A stretch of 64,000 bases of DNA from Cohnella silvisoli (GCF_021190915.1 NZ_JAIOAP010000013.1:62001-126000), one strand, 5' to 3'. Shown: positions 42,301 through 51,017, numbered from the stretch's first letter. Program-made: numbers and translations. Notes: generated by a model not told the origin, from the letters alone.

Positions 42301-44034
42301 TTTGTGTATAAGCTACCGGTACCGCAAGGTACCGCCGGACCTGTCGCAAAATTGACGCTGGCCAATCGCTTCGAGGTTTCCCTGTCCGGGGACGGGACGA
42401 ATTGGACGGTTGTCGATGCCGAAAGTCAGCCGGTTGAAGGCCAGTCCAACCAGGGCGAGCGCGGGTATTCGCTTGACGATTACGTCAACGCCGGCGGTTA
42501 CGTGTACGTTAAAATCGGAAACAGCCAAAAAAATGGCGGTTGGGGCGGCATGCTTCAGAAGCTGGTGCTGTCCGCGCAAGGCGAAGGTGAATTGACCGTC
42601 GCGTTTCCTGACAACAACATTGAACTGCTCCCGCATCAAACGCGGTTGATCAGTGTCAATGTAACCGCCGACGCCGACATTTCATCGGCTGCGCCAAACC
42701 AACTGATCCGTTTCTCCTCTGGAGAGGCGGGAACCGATTATATACTGCCTGTTAAAATCAACTTTATTAAACCGGAGTACAGGTCCGCATGGGCTGCTGC
42801 GTCTATTTCAATCGACGGACAGGTTGGGGAGAACGAGTGGAGCGACGCGCAGGAAATTCAGGTTAGCGCCACAACGCCGGACGTTCTGCGATACGGCAAG
42901 GTTTGGGGCGATCCGGGTAATTTAAAGGATAGTTACCGGCTTAAATGGGATGATGAAAACCTATACGTGCTTGAGCAACGGAAGGACAATGCATTCAAGT
43001 TTACGGAAACGGGCGCGAATATGTTTCTGTCGACCGCATCGATGCTCTTCCTCGATATCGATCATAACAAAAAAGGATCGACATATCTTTCCGGCGACTA
43101 TGCCGTATTCTTTACGCCGAGCGGTCCCGATTCCCAGCCTCATGTTTTTTTACGTAAAGGTGACGATGCAGGCGCAGAGGGGTACGCATTGACGACCGCG
43201 GTTATTCAATCTACCGTCGATATGGCAACCCATAAATATACGGTAGAACTGGCCATCCCGTGGAGCGCGCTGCAAACTATTCCATTCACGCCCATGAACG
43301 GCGCGAAGGTCGGCATGACGGTTGCGGCTACCCGCAATGCCGGACCTGGAGTTTGGGGACAAATCATGTGGGTCGGAGATAGCGACAATCAGGCTAGATG
43401 GGCCGATATGCAGTTCGTAGGCAAGATCGATCAGACAGCGCCTATTACCGAAGCTACATTGAATCCAGCAACGCCTAACGGCAGGAATGGATGGTACAAA
43501 TCTAATGTAACGGTAAGCTTATCTGCATCAGATAACTTATCAGGCGTGATGAAAACAGAATACCGTATTAATAGCGGGCCATGGATAACCTACAACGGTT
43601 CGATTCCTTCCTTTGGGGATGGAATTTATCAAGTAGATTATCGGAGTACAGACAAAGCAGGGAATATAGAACCGACCAAGACGATTGAATTTAAAATTGA
43701 TAAGACGGCTCCTGAACTAACCGTTCAATTAGACAAAACGTCTCTATGGCCGGCAAATCATAAAATGGTGGAAATAAATGCAACGCTAAATTCAAGCGAT
43801 GCTGCGTCAGGAGTTGCGTCCGTGGTTTTAACTTCCATAACGAGCAACGAACTAGAAAGCGACCCAAGCGACATTCAAGCGAATTTAGGTACAGCGGCCA
43901 CTTCATTTAGCGTACGCGCGAAAAGGTTAGGCAACGGATCGGGACGAATCTACACGGTCACGTACACGATAACCGACAAAGCAGGTAATGAATCAACGTC
44001 GGTAAGTACAGTTAACGTACCCCATAACCAATAA
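39322..44034 (+). CDS. 1570-aa secreted multidomain protein with putative glycosidase domain
   Basis: Residues 1-25 are a signal peptide. Residues ~30-370 look like a TIM-barrel hydrolase: RIVFEEPDVF at 151-160 ends one strand and FEVVPWSERGF at 337-347 another, with Glu155, Glu156, Asp158 and Glu344 as candidate catalytic acids. Residues ~380-610 resemble a GATase-like beta-galactosidase trimerisation domain (WVIQGGVLIYTGG). Beta-sandwich modules follow, then a CBM9/DOMON-like module (SISIDGQVGENEWSDAQEIQV, ~1165-1365), an OmpL47-type domain (WYKSNVTVSLSASDNLSGV, ~1385-1460) and a last Ig-like module. No sortase or SLH anchor. It ends the mannosidase operon. I do not recognise a named GH family for the N-terminal part; glycan cleavage outside the cell is inferred. 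Confidence 0.85.
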   Translation: MKPILISCLLVVLFVFTLPVYAGAAPTGNGSVVRTTFQTGVSGSNEASHVLADSVMVYVGGAPNTIRPAIASWTNKGYQVDVMMALNRDMKYYVLGNFDGQTHYDEIQSDKDGNRFTHPTDVNVPYMVPTENWNDYVYELSRISIEAGAKRIVFEEPDVFIKSGYSEAFKREWLAYYGAPWVAPNSSKDAEYKAQKLNVYLCYRAIKEVSEEIKQNYPDVEVVIASHTGISYLMYGITTSNYDYYNIPTIDGVIAQVWSDTALVPVPYAGTTERRVFESAYIDYSSFANLQVGNDGKQLYALADPKADSPGYGWSEYEEFYKTTIAAQLLQPQFKQFEVVPWSERGFSQAPGSYKTVQTNVFRALQDMYDKSASVQAGTPGIGVLYSDTISQMASSGDVSSFYGPTVPLVAKGIPIKVIPAENLTKTGALADLKVLFVSYDVWKAIDGNGVQQTGAKVNQAIRDWVIQGGVLIYTGGSGASDSLSEWWQDQNMPSPKQDLWTKLGLAVTNEQTSTGDANVELHAAISGSGVFGGRDAIAIPKRFTVTSADIGVGAVPLYTANGKTVAYEQQIGGGKAIVMGVTPAYFASSPTASQLVRDIAKYAVEQAGETYTETNVMKAVRGPYTVIQTLEQPEQIQLQGSYIDLFDDRLPVVGGMTEMLAESSALLLDISGKAEIKPEILFASGNLTDVSETVNETGYTLAGTPNSRASARIGAPVGVYPQSVMATDANGNPATVSWEWENGSHTLLIRHDHQKRGVTIGVQWSNTPVADSVPVDFTDKMVKTNNNNLDAAYLVTNTGGAIPDFRYTDTTAELVYRFDLNQYAKARVSLEVANNYIISVSPDNQNWTELFRADTSGGIITDARNKGMKTIDLAQYDNGSGEVYVKMENADKTKGNGPVMYGFNLSYEQRIAPFIVRSNLSLDIEPGQTKSLQLAITNRDPETRTVAMNVSHSVYDVFSFKTGTTGETQYLSENSGSALTGDGSRYADWSNYFVYKLPVPQGTAGPVAKLTLANRFEVSLSGDGTNWTVVDAESQPVEGQSNQGERGYSLDDYVNAGGYVYVKIGNSQKNGGWGGMLQKLVLSAQGEGELTVAFPDNNIELLPHQTRLISVNVTADADISSAAPNQLIRFSSGEAGTDYILPVKINFIKPEYRSAWAAASISIDGQVGENEWSDAQEIQVSATTPDVLRYGKVWGDPGNLKDSYRLKWDDENLYVLEQRKDNAFKFTETGANMFLSTASMLFLDIDHNKKGSTYLSGDYAVFFTPSGPDSQPHVFLRKGDDAGAEGYALTTAVIQSTVDMATHKYTVELAIPWSALQTIPFTPMNGAKVGMTVAATRNAGPGVWGQIMWVGDSDNQARWADMQFVGKIDQTAPITEATLNPATPNGRNGWYKSNVTVSLSASDNLSGVMKTEYRINSGPWITYNGSIPSFGDGIYQVDYRSTDKAGNIEPTKTIEFKIDKTAPELTVQLDKTSLWPANHKMVEINATLNSSDAASGVASVVLTSITSNELESDPSDIQANLGTAATSFSVRAKRLGNGSGRIYTVTYTITDKAGNESTSVSTVNVPHNQ

Positions 44035-44097
44035 ATTTTTGTTAAAAATGTCATGTGGAGCTTAGGTAGAGCGGGGAGCTAAGCGAATAGATAGGGC

Positions 44098-44133
44098 ATA
44101 GGGCATTCTCGACAATTGTCGAGAATGCCCTAT
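44098..44133. terminator. Perfect palindrome between convergent genes
   Basis: A 36-bp perfect palindrome, arms ATAGGGCATTCTCGACAA and its complement, between the giant protein gene and hemL. Its outer stem (GGGCATTCTCG) resembles the terminator at 559. There is no U-run, so Rho-independent termination is likely but not certain. Confidence 0.7.
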
Positions 44134-44137
44134 CTAA

Positions 44138-45448
44138 TTAACGAACCATCTCCCGGAAGGCTTCATCCGCGGCCGTCAGCGTCTCATCGATATCGGCGTC
44201 GGTATGCGCGATGGTCAGAAACCAGGCTTCGTATTTAGAAGGCGCAAGGTACACTCCCCGATCGAGCATAAGCCGGAAAAAGCGGGCAAACCGCTCCCCG
44301 TCCGCTTCCTGTGCTTCCTCGTAATTCGTAACCGGATGCGCGCAGAAATGAGTCGAGAAAGCGCCGACGATTCGGTTGATCGTGAGCGGAATACGATGAC
44401 GTGACGCCGATTCCAGCAAACCGTCCGCGAGCCTCGCAGCCAATCGCTCCATCCGCTCGTAGACACCGGGCTCCCTTAGAACCTCAAGGCAGGCGAGGCC
44501 TGCTAATACGGAAGCGGGGTTACCCGCCATCGTACCCGCTTGATAGGCCGGACCGAGCGGGGCGACCATAGCCATCAAGTCGGCTCGACCGCCATACGCG
44601 CCGATGGGCAAACCTCCGCCGATGATTTTGCCTAAGGCGGTCAAGTCGGGTCGAATCGCTTCCTGATCGGGAAACGCGGAGAAAGTTTGGCTCGAACCGT
44701 AATGGAACCGGAATGCGCTAATCACCTCGTCGTAGATGACGAGAGCTCCCGCATTTCTCGCCATTTTGCACAAGCCTTCAAGAAAGCCGGGTTTCGGCAT
44801 TACCATGCCGAAGTTGCCCACGATCGGCTCGACCATAACCGCAGCGATCTGGTCTCCCCACCGCTCCAATGCGACCCGCAATCCCTCAAGCTCGTTGAAC
44901 GGTACCGTGATAACTTCGCTCGCGATGCTGGGGGGGATGCCCGCGCTATCCGGAATGCCAAGCGTAGAAGGGCCGGAACCGGCCGCTACTAAAACCAAAT
45001 CGGCGTGTCCGTGATAACAGCCGGCGAATTTGATGATTTTGTTGCGTCCGGTGAAAGCCCGGGCTACCCGAATCGTCGTCATCACGGCTTCCGTGCCCGA
45101 GTTGACGAACCGCACCTTATCCATCGAAGGAATGGCCGTTTTCAGTACTTTTGCCAACTTGATCTCATGTTCTGTAGGAGCTCCATAAAGAGTGCCGTTT
45201 TGCGCAGCCTGAACAATGGCTTCTGTAACCTTCGGATGGGCATGTCCGGTTATAATAGGTCCGAATGCCGCCAAATAGTCGATATACCGATTGTCGTCTA
45301 CATCCCAGAAATACGCGCCTTGCCCTCTTTTTATGAAAACGGGAGCGCCTCCGCCAACCGCCTTGAATGAGCGGGATGGGCTGTTAACCCCGCCCACGAT
45401 ATGTTGCTGCGCTTCGTCGTACAACTTAGCCGATCCGTCCCTTTGCAT
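44138..45448 (-). CDS. hemL: Glutamate-1-semialdehyde 2,1-aminomutase
   Basis: PLP-dependent class III aminotransferase-fold enzyme of tetrapyrrole synthesis, converting glutamate-1-semialdehyde to 5-aminolevulinate. 436 aa. Conserved: [56 protein letters not shown], the PLP Asp in VIYDEVI, and the Schiff-base Lys in [17 protein letters not shown]. It may be the housekeeping enzyme or the second GsaB-type copy common in Bacilli; no other hem genes adjoin it, which favours a second copy. It lies 25 bp downstream of the LCP gene in the same direction. Confidence 0.95.
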   Translation of the reverse strand: MQRDGSAKLYDEAQQHIVGGVNSPSRSFKAVGGGAPVFIKRGQGAYFWDVDDNRYIDYLAAFGPIITGHAHPKVTEAIVQAAQNGTLYGAPTEHEIKLAKVLKTAIPSMDKVRFVNSGTEAVMTTIRVARAFTGRNKIIKFAGCYHGHADLVLVAAGSGPSTLGIPDSAGIPPSIASEVITVPFNELEGLRVALERWGDQIAAVMVEPIVGNFGMVMPKPGFLEGLCKMARNAGALVIYDEVISAFRFHYGSSQTFSAFPDQEAIRPDLTALGKIIGGGLPIGAYGGRADLMAMVAPLGPAYQAGTMAGNPASVLAGLACLEVLREPGVYERMERLAARLADGLLESASRHRIPLTINRIVGAFSTHFCAHPVTNYEEAQEADGERFARFFRLMLDRGVYLAPSKYEAWFLTIAHTDADIDETLTAADEAFREMVR

Positions 45449-45473
45449 ATTCGAATGCCCCTCTGCCGTTTAT

Positions 45474-46478
45474 CTATTTTTTGCCGCTGTCGGCACTCGA
45501 AGGTGAAGGGCTCGGACTTGCCAAGGTGTCGTCCTTGTTTAAGACTTCCTGTACGTATCCTTTGAGCGCATCTAAACTCCGGATGCCCAGCACGGCAGAT
45601 CCATCGACCTTCTCGTCCGTGACCATTTCCATTGGAGGAATTTGAGCGGAGCCGGCTTGGTGGGATTTGTAACCCAAACTCGCAAGCTTCAGCATATCTC
45701 CGGCCGACATGTTCGTCTCCATGTATGGAGTGACTTCGCCTAATATATCCGGCAGTCGGACTAAGTTCCAGCCCGATTTCAGCTTCGCCGCTATCGCTTT
45801 CAGGAAATCGCGCTGGCGTTCGGTACGGGTAAAGTCGGACAGCTTATCGTGACGGAACCGAACGTATTGCAACGCCTTATCGCCGTCGAGGTGCTGCTGG
45901 CCTTTTTTCAAATCAATATCGTACACATGACCGTCCGCAGCATCGGAGTATTTCATGTTCTTTTCCACGTAGAAATCGACTCCGCCGATCGCATCCACCA
46001 ATTTAATGAATCCTTGGAAATCGACGTATACATAATACTGAATGTTGAGCCCCGTTAAGTTACCGATGGTCTTCATTGCCAGCTCGGGGCCGCCGAGGGT
46101 AATAGCCGCGTTCACGCGATTGGATTTGAAGCCGGGAATATCCACATGAGTGTCGCGCAAAACGGAAAAAAGGTGTATTTTCTTCGTAACGGGATCGAAA
46201 GAAACGACGAGCATGGAGTCGGAACGGGCAACTTCGCCTTTCCTGAGGCCTCTCTCGTCACCGCCCATCAGCAGCACGTTTACGCGCTCCGAGCCTTCCC
46301 ATTCCGGGGGTTTGACCTCGGGCTTCTCCTCGAACTTGCTGAATCGAGATTCTTCTTTCGACTTGTGGATGCTTTCGAGTTGGTGATAAGTGCCGTAGAC
46401 TTTCCAACCCACGAAGCACAAAAAAATGATTAACAAGCTTAGGACGCTAAATAGCGTGTATTTCCACTTTTTGCGCAT
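45474..46478 (-). CDS. LytR-CpsA-Psr (LCP) family protein
   Basis: 334-aa membrane-anchored enzyme attaching teichoic acid or other glycopolymers to peptidoglycan. Short cytoplasmic N-terminus, one helix (LFSVLSLLIIFLCFVGW), then the LCP domain: NVLLMGGDER, ARSDSMLVVSFD, LRDTHVDIPGF, NRVNAAITLGGPELA, and the RFRHDKLSDFTRTERQRDFL signature. The Ser/Pro-rich tail is probably unstructured. Start ATG 46478. Cotranscription with hemL is likely by spacing but functionally unrelated. Confidence 0.94.
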   Translation of the reverse strand: MRKKWKYTLFSVLSLLIIFLCFVGWKVYGTYHQLESIHKSKEESRFSKFEEKPEVKPPEWEGSERVNVLLMGGDERGLRKGEVARSDSMLVVSFDPVTKKIHLFSVLRDTHVDIPGFKSNRVNAAITLGGPELAMKTIGNLTGLNIQYYVYVDFQGFIKLVDAIGGVDFYVEKNMKYSDAADGHVYDIDLKKGQQHLDGDKALQYVRFRHDKLSDFTRTERQRDFLKAIAAKLKSGWNLVRLPDILGEVTPYMETNMSAGDMLKLASLGYKSHQAGSAQIPPMEMVTDEKVDGSAVLGIRSLDALKGYVQEVLNKDDTLASPSPSPSSADSGKK

Positions 46479-46593
46479 CTATGTATGTCCTCTCGTTCTA
46501 CTGTATGATAAAATTATAAAGTTTCGGCTATAGAATAAGCAAGTTAGGCGAAAAGAACATTTACTGAACACGACTTGTACACAGGAGGTTCAT

Positions 46594-47685
46594 ATGTTAG
46601 CGATAGACGTACATCAATTGCGCAAGGAATTCAAAGTGCAGAAAAACCGCGAAGGCCTCAAAGGGGCGCTGAAGGATTTATTCAAGCGGGAGCACACCGA
46701 AGTTGCTGCGGTTAAGGATATTAGCTTTCAAATTCCCCAGGGCGAAATTTGCGGTTACATCGGGGAGAACGGCGCCGGCAAGTCGACGACGATCAAGATG
46801 CTTACGGGCATTCTTGTACCTACATCCGGCAAGCTGGTCGTGAACGGCTATATTCCTTACAAGGATCGCGAGAAGTTCGTGCAAGGAATCGGAGTCGTGT
46901 TCGGCCAACGCAGTCAATTGTGGTGGGACATCGGCGTTATCGAGTCGTTTCGGCTGCTCCGCAAAGTGTATCGGGTAAGCGATGAGGATTTCCGGCGCAG
47001 GCTTGATGAGCTAGTGGAGACTCTGCAACTGCAGGAGCTGCTCAACCGTCCCGTCCGCAAGCTTAGCCTAGGTCAACGGATGCGTTGCGAGCTCGTTGCT
47101 GCGCTGCTGCACAATCCGTCGATTCTGTTCTTGGACGAGCCGACAATCGGCCTCGATATCGTCGTGAAGATGGAAATTCGCGAATTTCTCAAGAGGCTTA
47201 ACCGGGAACAGGGCACGACAATATTGCTTACGACGCATGATCTTCAAGATATCGAAGCGCTTTGCTCCCGCGTTATTATGCTGGATGATGGAAGTATCAT
47301 CTACGACGGCGGGTTGGAGGAGCTCAAGACCAGATGGGGCAAAGGCCGCGAGGTTCAGTTCCAATTTACCGATCCGGTGTCGCTGGACGATGTGACCTTT
47401 ATGACTAGCGGGCTTGATGTCCGTTGGTCTCTTGAGAACGAAGTGACGGCAAAGGTGTGGATTCCGCGCGAGATGAACGTGTCGGAGGTGCTTTCCAAGG
47501 TAGTCGGTCTTAAGGACATCAGCGATATCAAAATTTTCGAGACGAACACCGACGAGATCGTCCGCGAAATATACCAGTCGGGCAGCGCGGATGCGCCGAG
47601 AGATTTATCTGCTTTGTCATCGAATGAAGCCGAAGCCGGCGAGAAGGAACCGATCAAGGCAGGAACGGGAGCGGGGGAGTCATGA
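46594..47685 (+). CDS. ABC-2-type transporter ATP-binding protein
   Basis: 363 aa. Walker A GENGAGKSTTIKM, Q-loop FGQRSQLWWDIG, signature LSLGQRMRCELVAAL (LSxGQ with Leu for Gly-Gly), Walker B ILFLDEPTIGLD, H-loop TTHDL. The C-terminal domain after residue ~240 has the DUF4162-like extension of drug or lantibiotic exporters. The stop overlaps the first permease start (ATGA). Confidence 0.93.
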   Translation: MLAIDVHQLRKEFKVQKNREGLKGALKDLFKREHTEVAAVKDISFQIPQGEICGYIGENGAGKSTTIKMLTGILVPTSGKLVVNGYIPYKDREKFVQGIGVVFGQRSQLWWDIGVIESFRLLRKVYRVSDEDFRRRLDELVETLQLQELLNRPVRKLSLGQRMRCELVAALLHNPSILFLDEPTIGLDIVVKMEIREFLKRLNREQGTTILLTTHDLQDIEALCSRVIMLDDGSIIYDGGLEELKTRWGKGREVQFQFTDPVSLDDVTFMTSGLDVRWSLENEVTAKVWIPREMNVSEVLSKVVGLKDISDIKIFETNTDEIVREIYQSGSADAPRDLSALSSNEAEAGEKEPIKAGTGAGES

Positions 47686-48476
47686 CGAGCGCCTATTTGG
47701 ATTTCGTCCGCATTCGGTTTCTTCAAATGCTTGCCTATCGGGTCAATTATTACAGCGGTATCGTAATTTATGCGATCAATATTGGCGCTTATTACTTTCT
47801 GTGGAAAGCCATATACGGAAGTGCCGAGACGCTTCAAGGCTTCACCGTTATCCAAATGTCCACCTATGTGGCCGTTTCTTGGATGGCTAGAGCTTTCTAC
47901 TTCAATAATTTAGACCGTGAAATCTCGGGTGAGATCGTAGACGGCAGCGTGTCTATCCAGATTATTCGCCCCTATTCGTATTTGCTCGTGAAAATGATGC
48001 AAGGTTTCGGAGAAGGTTTGTTCCGATTGCTGCTATTCATGGTGCCGGGCATGGTCATCGTTTCGTTTATTTTTCCGATCGTGCTTCCTACCGACCCGAT
48101 GCAGTGGATCGTGTTTTTCATCATGATCTGGTTCAGCTTTCTCATTAACTCGCAGCTCAATATTTTAACCGGGTTGGGCGCGTTTTTCTTAGAAAATAAT
48201 CAAGGCCTCATGATGATGAAAAGGATAACGGTGGATTTGCTCTCCGGAGTCGTCGTGCCGATCGTATTTTTCCCCGGGTGGGCGATATCGGTGATGAAGT
48301 GGCTGCCTTTCCAAGCAATCACTTACTTGCCAGGGTCCGTATTCACGGGTCGGATTCACGGTGACGCTATATGGAATGCCTTGTTGGTGCAGGTGATCTG
48401 GACGGTCGTGTTAATCGTTCCGATTATGTTAGTATGGCGTTCGGCGCGTCGTCGTCTGTTCGTGCAGGGAGGATGA
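47682..48476 (+). CDS. ABC-2 family transporter permease 1
   Basis: 264 aa, about six helices (VNYYSGIVIYAINIGAYYFLW, LLLFMVPGMVIVSFIF, VVVPIVFFPGWAISVMKWLPF). It resembles the ABC-2 permease type often found in tandem pairs with one ATPase (DUF990-like). The next gene is its partner 4 bp downstream. Substrate unknown. Confidence 0.9.
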   Translation: MTSAYLDFVRIRFLQMLAYRVNYYSGIVIYAINIGAYYFLWKAIYGSAETLQGFTVIQMSTYVAVSWMARAFYFNNLDREISGEIVDGSVSIQIIRPYSYLLVKMMQGFGEGLFRLLLFMVPGMVIVSFIFPIVLPTDPMQWIVFFIMIWFSFLINSQLNILTGLGAFFLENNQGLMMMKRITVDLLSGVVVPIVFFPGWAISVMKWLPFQAITYLPGSVFTGRIHGDAIWNALLVQVIWTVVLIVPIMLVWRSARRRLFVQGG

Positions 48477-48480
48477 TTAG

Positions 48481-49278
48481 ATGAACCGTTTATCGTTTAT
48501 GCTGGGCTTGTACCGGGATTATTTCGCCAATTATTTGAAAACCAAGTTAACCTACCGAGCGGACTTCTGGATTGAGGTTCTGTCCGATCTGATGTTTAAC
48601 GGCTTGAACCTTGTGTTCATCTTCATCGTGTTCCTGCATACGCCTACGCTTGGGACTTGGAGCGAGTCGGAGGTCGTGTTCGTTTACGGCTACTTTATGA
48701 TCGCATCCGGGTTGTTCTCGACTTTTTTCAGCGCGTGGAATTTTAGCGAGCGATACATTGTCAAGGGGGAGATGGACCGTATATTGACGCGTCCGGCGCA
48801 TTCTCTGTCCCAAGTGTTGCTGGAAAATATGGACCCGCCAGCGATTGTGGGTTCAATCGTCGGCTTAGTCATTATGATCACTTCATGGTCGACGCTCGGC
48901 TTGCCGTTCCATTGGTACGATCCATTCGTACTGATCATCATGGTGCTCGGCTCCTGCTTCATCTATATGGGCATCTATACGGCGCTGTCGGCGATTTCCT
49001 TCTACTCGGATGCGCCGACGGGCATCGGTCCCCTTATCTACAACATCCAAAACTATGGCAGATATCCGGTCGAGATTTACAATAAGACGATCCGGTTTCT
49101 GCTAACATGGCTGCTGCCGTTCGCGTTCGTAGGCGTATATCCGGCCTCTTTCTTCCTAGGACGGCTGGACGATTGGTGGTTGGCCTGGTTAACCCCGGTC
49201 GTCGGCATAGTAGTGCTGTCGCTCGGCTTATGGTTCTGGAACTACGGCGTCCGCCGCTATCGCGGGGCGGGTAGTTGA
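48481..49278 (+). CDS. ABC-2 family transporter permease 2
   Basis: 265 aa, same family as permease 1 (FWIEVLSDLMFNGLNLVFIFIVFLH, LVIMITSWSTLGLPF, VEIYNKTIRFLLTWLLPFAFVGVYPASFFLG). It completes a one-ATPase, two-permease exporter; heterodimeric membrane part is expected. Ribosome site lies within the preceding gene's end (GGAGGATGATTAG). Confidence 0.9.
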   Translation: MNRLSFMLGLYRDYFANYLKTKLTYRADFWIEVLSDLMFNGLNLVFIFIVFLHTPTLGTWSESEVVFVYGYFMIASGLFSTFFSAWNFSERYIVKGEMDRILTRPAHSLSQVLLENMDPPAIVGSIVGLVIMITSWSTLGLPFHWYDPFVLIIMVLGSCFIYMGIYTALSAISFYSDAPTGIGPLIYNIQNYGRYPVEIYNKTIRFLLTWLLPFAFVGVYPASFFLGRLDDWWLAWLTPVVGIVVLSLGLWFWNYGVRRYRGAGS

Positions 49279-49422
49279 TTGTTCTCGGGCCGGTCACTCT
49301 CATTGCTGCAGTTCAAGTTCATCGTCCGGTCCTCTCACGTCTATCTCAGTCGCCCCGCGTCGCCCTCCACGGGCGCGCGCGGCGTGACGTTGCATGACGG
49401 CGGGTCGACCACATGCGGGCGC

Positions 49423-49614
49423 CGATTAGCGGCAATCTCTGCCGCTAATCGGAGGAAGGTTGTCCGGTTTTCCCTGTTAACGGCAAGGATTGCCGCTAAA
49501 TCATTGGATTGGTCTGCTCAATGCGGTGTTCTAATGGGATTAGCGGCATTTTTTGCCTCTATACGCGAAAGTTTGCCCAAAAGAGCGAACTTAGCAGCAT
49601 ATTTTGCCGTTATC
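49423..49614. repeat. Cluster of four TTAGCGGCA-type hairpin repeats
   Basis: GATTAGCGGCA-ATCTC-TGCCGCTAATC (49424-49450), TTAACGGCA-AGGAT-TGCCGCTAA (from 49477), GATTAGCGGCATTTTTTGCC (from 49539) and CTTAGCAGCATATTTTGCCG (from 49590). The inverted-repeat arms are conserved and the loop varies, as in miniature intergenic repeats. The fourth abuts the stop of the following minus-strand gene. The remainder of this 336-bp gap (49279-49422) shows nothing else. Confidence 0.8.
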
Positions 49615-50286
49615 CTAACCGAGGAACAAAGAGCGAGCACGATAGGTTGCACGAAAAGTTCTAGCACGCAAATGTCCATCGACAATCTCCAGGAAATCAA
49701 GCACGACCAGCTCATGTAACAAATCTCTGGCGCTTCGATTGCTGATCCCCAACTGAACGCATACTTCCAGCGGAGTAAAGGGCCGCTGCAGCCGTAGGGC
49801 TAGACGCATGATTTCTCGTTGCTTCAGAGAGAGCGAAGGCGTGCTCCCTTGCTGAATTCCGCCGTATAATCTGCCCATCACCTGAAGAATGAACTGCTGG
49901 CATTGGCGGGGGCGCTCTTTAATGGCGTCTAGCGAGAAGCGGTATATTTGCCAGCCGTCCAACATGAGGTGGTTTTGCCGATCCCTCTCATAATCGAAGC
50001 CGCGCCGGTTGATATTCTTGGCATACGAGCTAAAATCGTCCACCTCCCAATCGATCAGATGGGGAGGTCTGATATAAGCATGATCAAGATAATATGAACT
50101 ATTCCGGGAATTAGGCACTTCATGCTCGGCATGAAGAAAATCCAGATTGCCGAATACTGGCCACCATAGTTCCTGTAAGAATAGCTTCTCCGAATGTCCG
50201 TGATCTTCATCTAACTTGCGCAAGGATTCGCCTTTCCGTAACTTCCGTTGCTGCGCTAACCATTGTTCATAATGCTGCTCAAACAT
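49615..50286 (-). CDS. Nuclease-like (VSR/DUF559-type) domain fused to a winged HTH
   Basis: 223 aa. Residues ~20-140 carry a pattern like the small PD-(D/E)xK endonucleases: YYLDHAYIRPPHLIDWEVDD (acidic strand residues), NRRGFDYERDRQNHLMLDGWQIYRFS and a following helix. Residues ~155-215 form a winged HTH (FTPLEVCVQLGISNRSARDLLHELVVLDFLEIVDG). I recognise no named family; the nuclease reading rests on the D..E/D-x-D and R-x-x-x-L-x-x-x-GW-x-x-x-R-F pattern and is tentative. The start has GGAGGAG upstream. The transcript has a terminator-like hairpin in its leader. Confidence 0.75.
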   Translation of the reverse strand: MFEQHYEQWLAQQRKLRKGESLRKLDEDHGHSEKLFLQELWWPVFGNLDFLHAEHEVPNSRNSSYYLDHAYIRPPHLIDWEVDDFSSYAKNINRRGFDYERDRQNHLMLDGWQIYRFSLDAIKERPRQCQQFILQVMGRLYGGIQQGSTPSLSLKQREIMRLALRLQRPFTPLEVCVQLGISNRSARDLLHELVVLDFLEIVDGHLRARTFRATYRARSLFLG

Positions 50287-50320
50287 ATACTCTCACTCCT
50301 CCATAGCGACTTAAAGCAAC

Positions 50321-50355
50321 AAAAAACCGCGACTTCCCCATCGGGAAATCGCGGT
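50321..50355 (-). terminator. Terminator-like hairpin in the leader of the nuclease-HTH gene
   Basis: On the minus strand ACCGCGATTTCCC pairs with GGGGAAGTCGCGGT, followed by TTTTTT. It lies about 35 bp before the start codon and just after a possible promoter, so it terminates either an upstream transcript or this gene's own leader. Confidence 0.7.
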
Positions 50356-50377
50356 GTGCTTCACTCGCGCAAATTGT

Positions 50378-50407
50378 ATTATATTATGCCTATAACATAA
50401 GGCATAA
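50378..50407 (-). promoter_or_regulatory. Possible promoter and operator for the nuclease-HTH gene
   Basis: A minus-strand TATAAT (50383-50378) lies beside an 8-bp inverted repeat, TTATGCCT (50384-50391) and AGGCATAA (50400-50407). The -35 box is poor, so the promoter call is weak. It may be the HTH protein's own operator. Confidence 0.4.
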
Positions 50408-50549
50408 AGCTAGTTTGTCACGCTGATTCTTATTAACCTCGGAACTCCGCATCTGAATTAGAATGGGGACGGCGAAGCCGTTTTACTTGGGTGAACCCCT
50501 TGGCCTATGTTAAGCTTGTAGAATACATAGTTCCAAAGGAGAGATTTCC

Positions 50550-51017
50550 TTGTCCATCGTCCAAATCGGACAACCCGTTCCGGATTTCGAGCTGCCCGCC
50601 TCGAACGGGAAAACGATCCGTCTTAGCGACTATCGCGGCCGCAAGGTCGTCCTTTATTTTTACCCGAACGATTTAACGCCAGCCTGCACGCAGCAATCCT
50701 GCGATTTTCGCGACGCTAACGAAACGTTCGGAGAATCCAACGCCATTATTCTCGGCATCAGCGCGAATGACCTGAAATCCCACAACCAATTCATCGAGAA
50801 GTACCAACTGCCTTTTCTGCTTCTGGCAGATATAGAACATCGGGTTTGCGATCTATTCGGCGTTTGGCAGGAGAAAAAGCTGTACGGGCACACATTCATG
50901 GGCATCGTTCGTTCTACCTTCCTAATCGACGAAAAAGGCATACTTCTGCAGGAATGGCGAAACATCAAGGTGAAGGGTCATGTCGATAAGGTTAGGCAAG
51001 CGCTGCGCTCTCGTTAA
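50550..51017 (+). CDS. Peroxiredoxin, BCP/thiol-peroxidase type
   Basis: 155 aa, AhpC/TSA family, reduces hydroperoxides with thioredoxin. Peroxidatic Cys in [17 protein letters not shown]; the second Cys of the five-residue spacing suits the atypical 2-Cys BCP mechanism. The C-terminal half has [25 protein letters not shown]. The start is TTG at 50550 behind AAGGAGAG. Own terminator follows. Confidence 0.94.
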   Translation: MSIVQIGQPVPDFELPASNGKTIRLSDYRGRKVVLYFYPNDLTPACTQQSCDFRDANETFGESNAIILGISANDLKSHNQFIEKYQLPFLLLADIEHRVCDLFGVWQEKKLYGHTFMGIVRSTFLIDEKGILLQEWRNIKVKGHVDKVRQALRSR

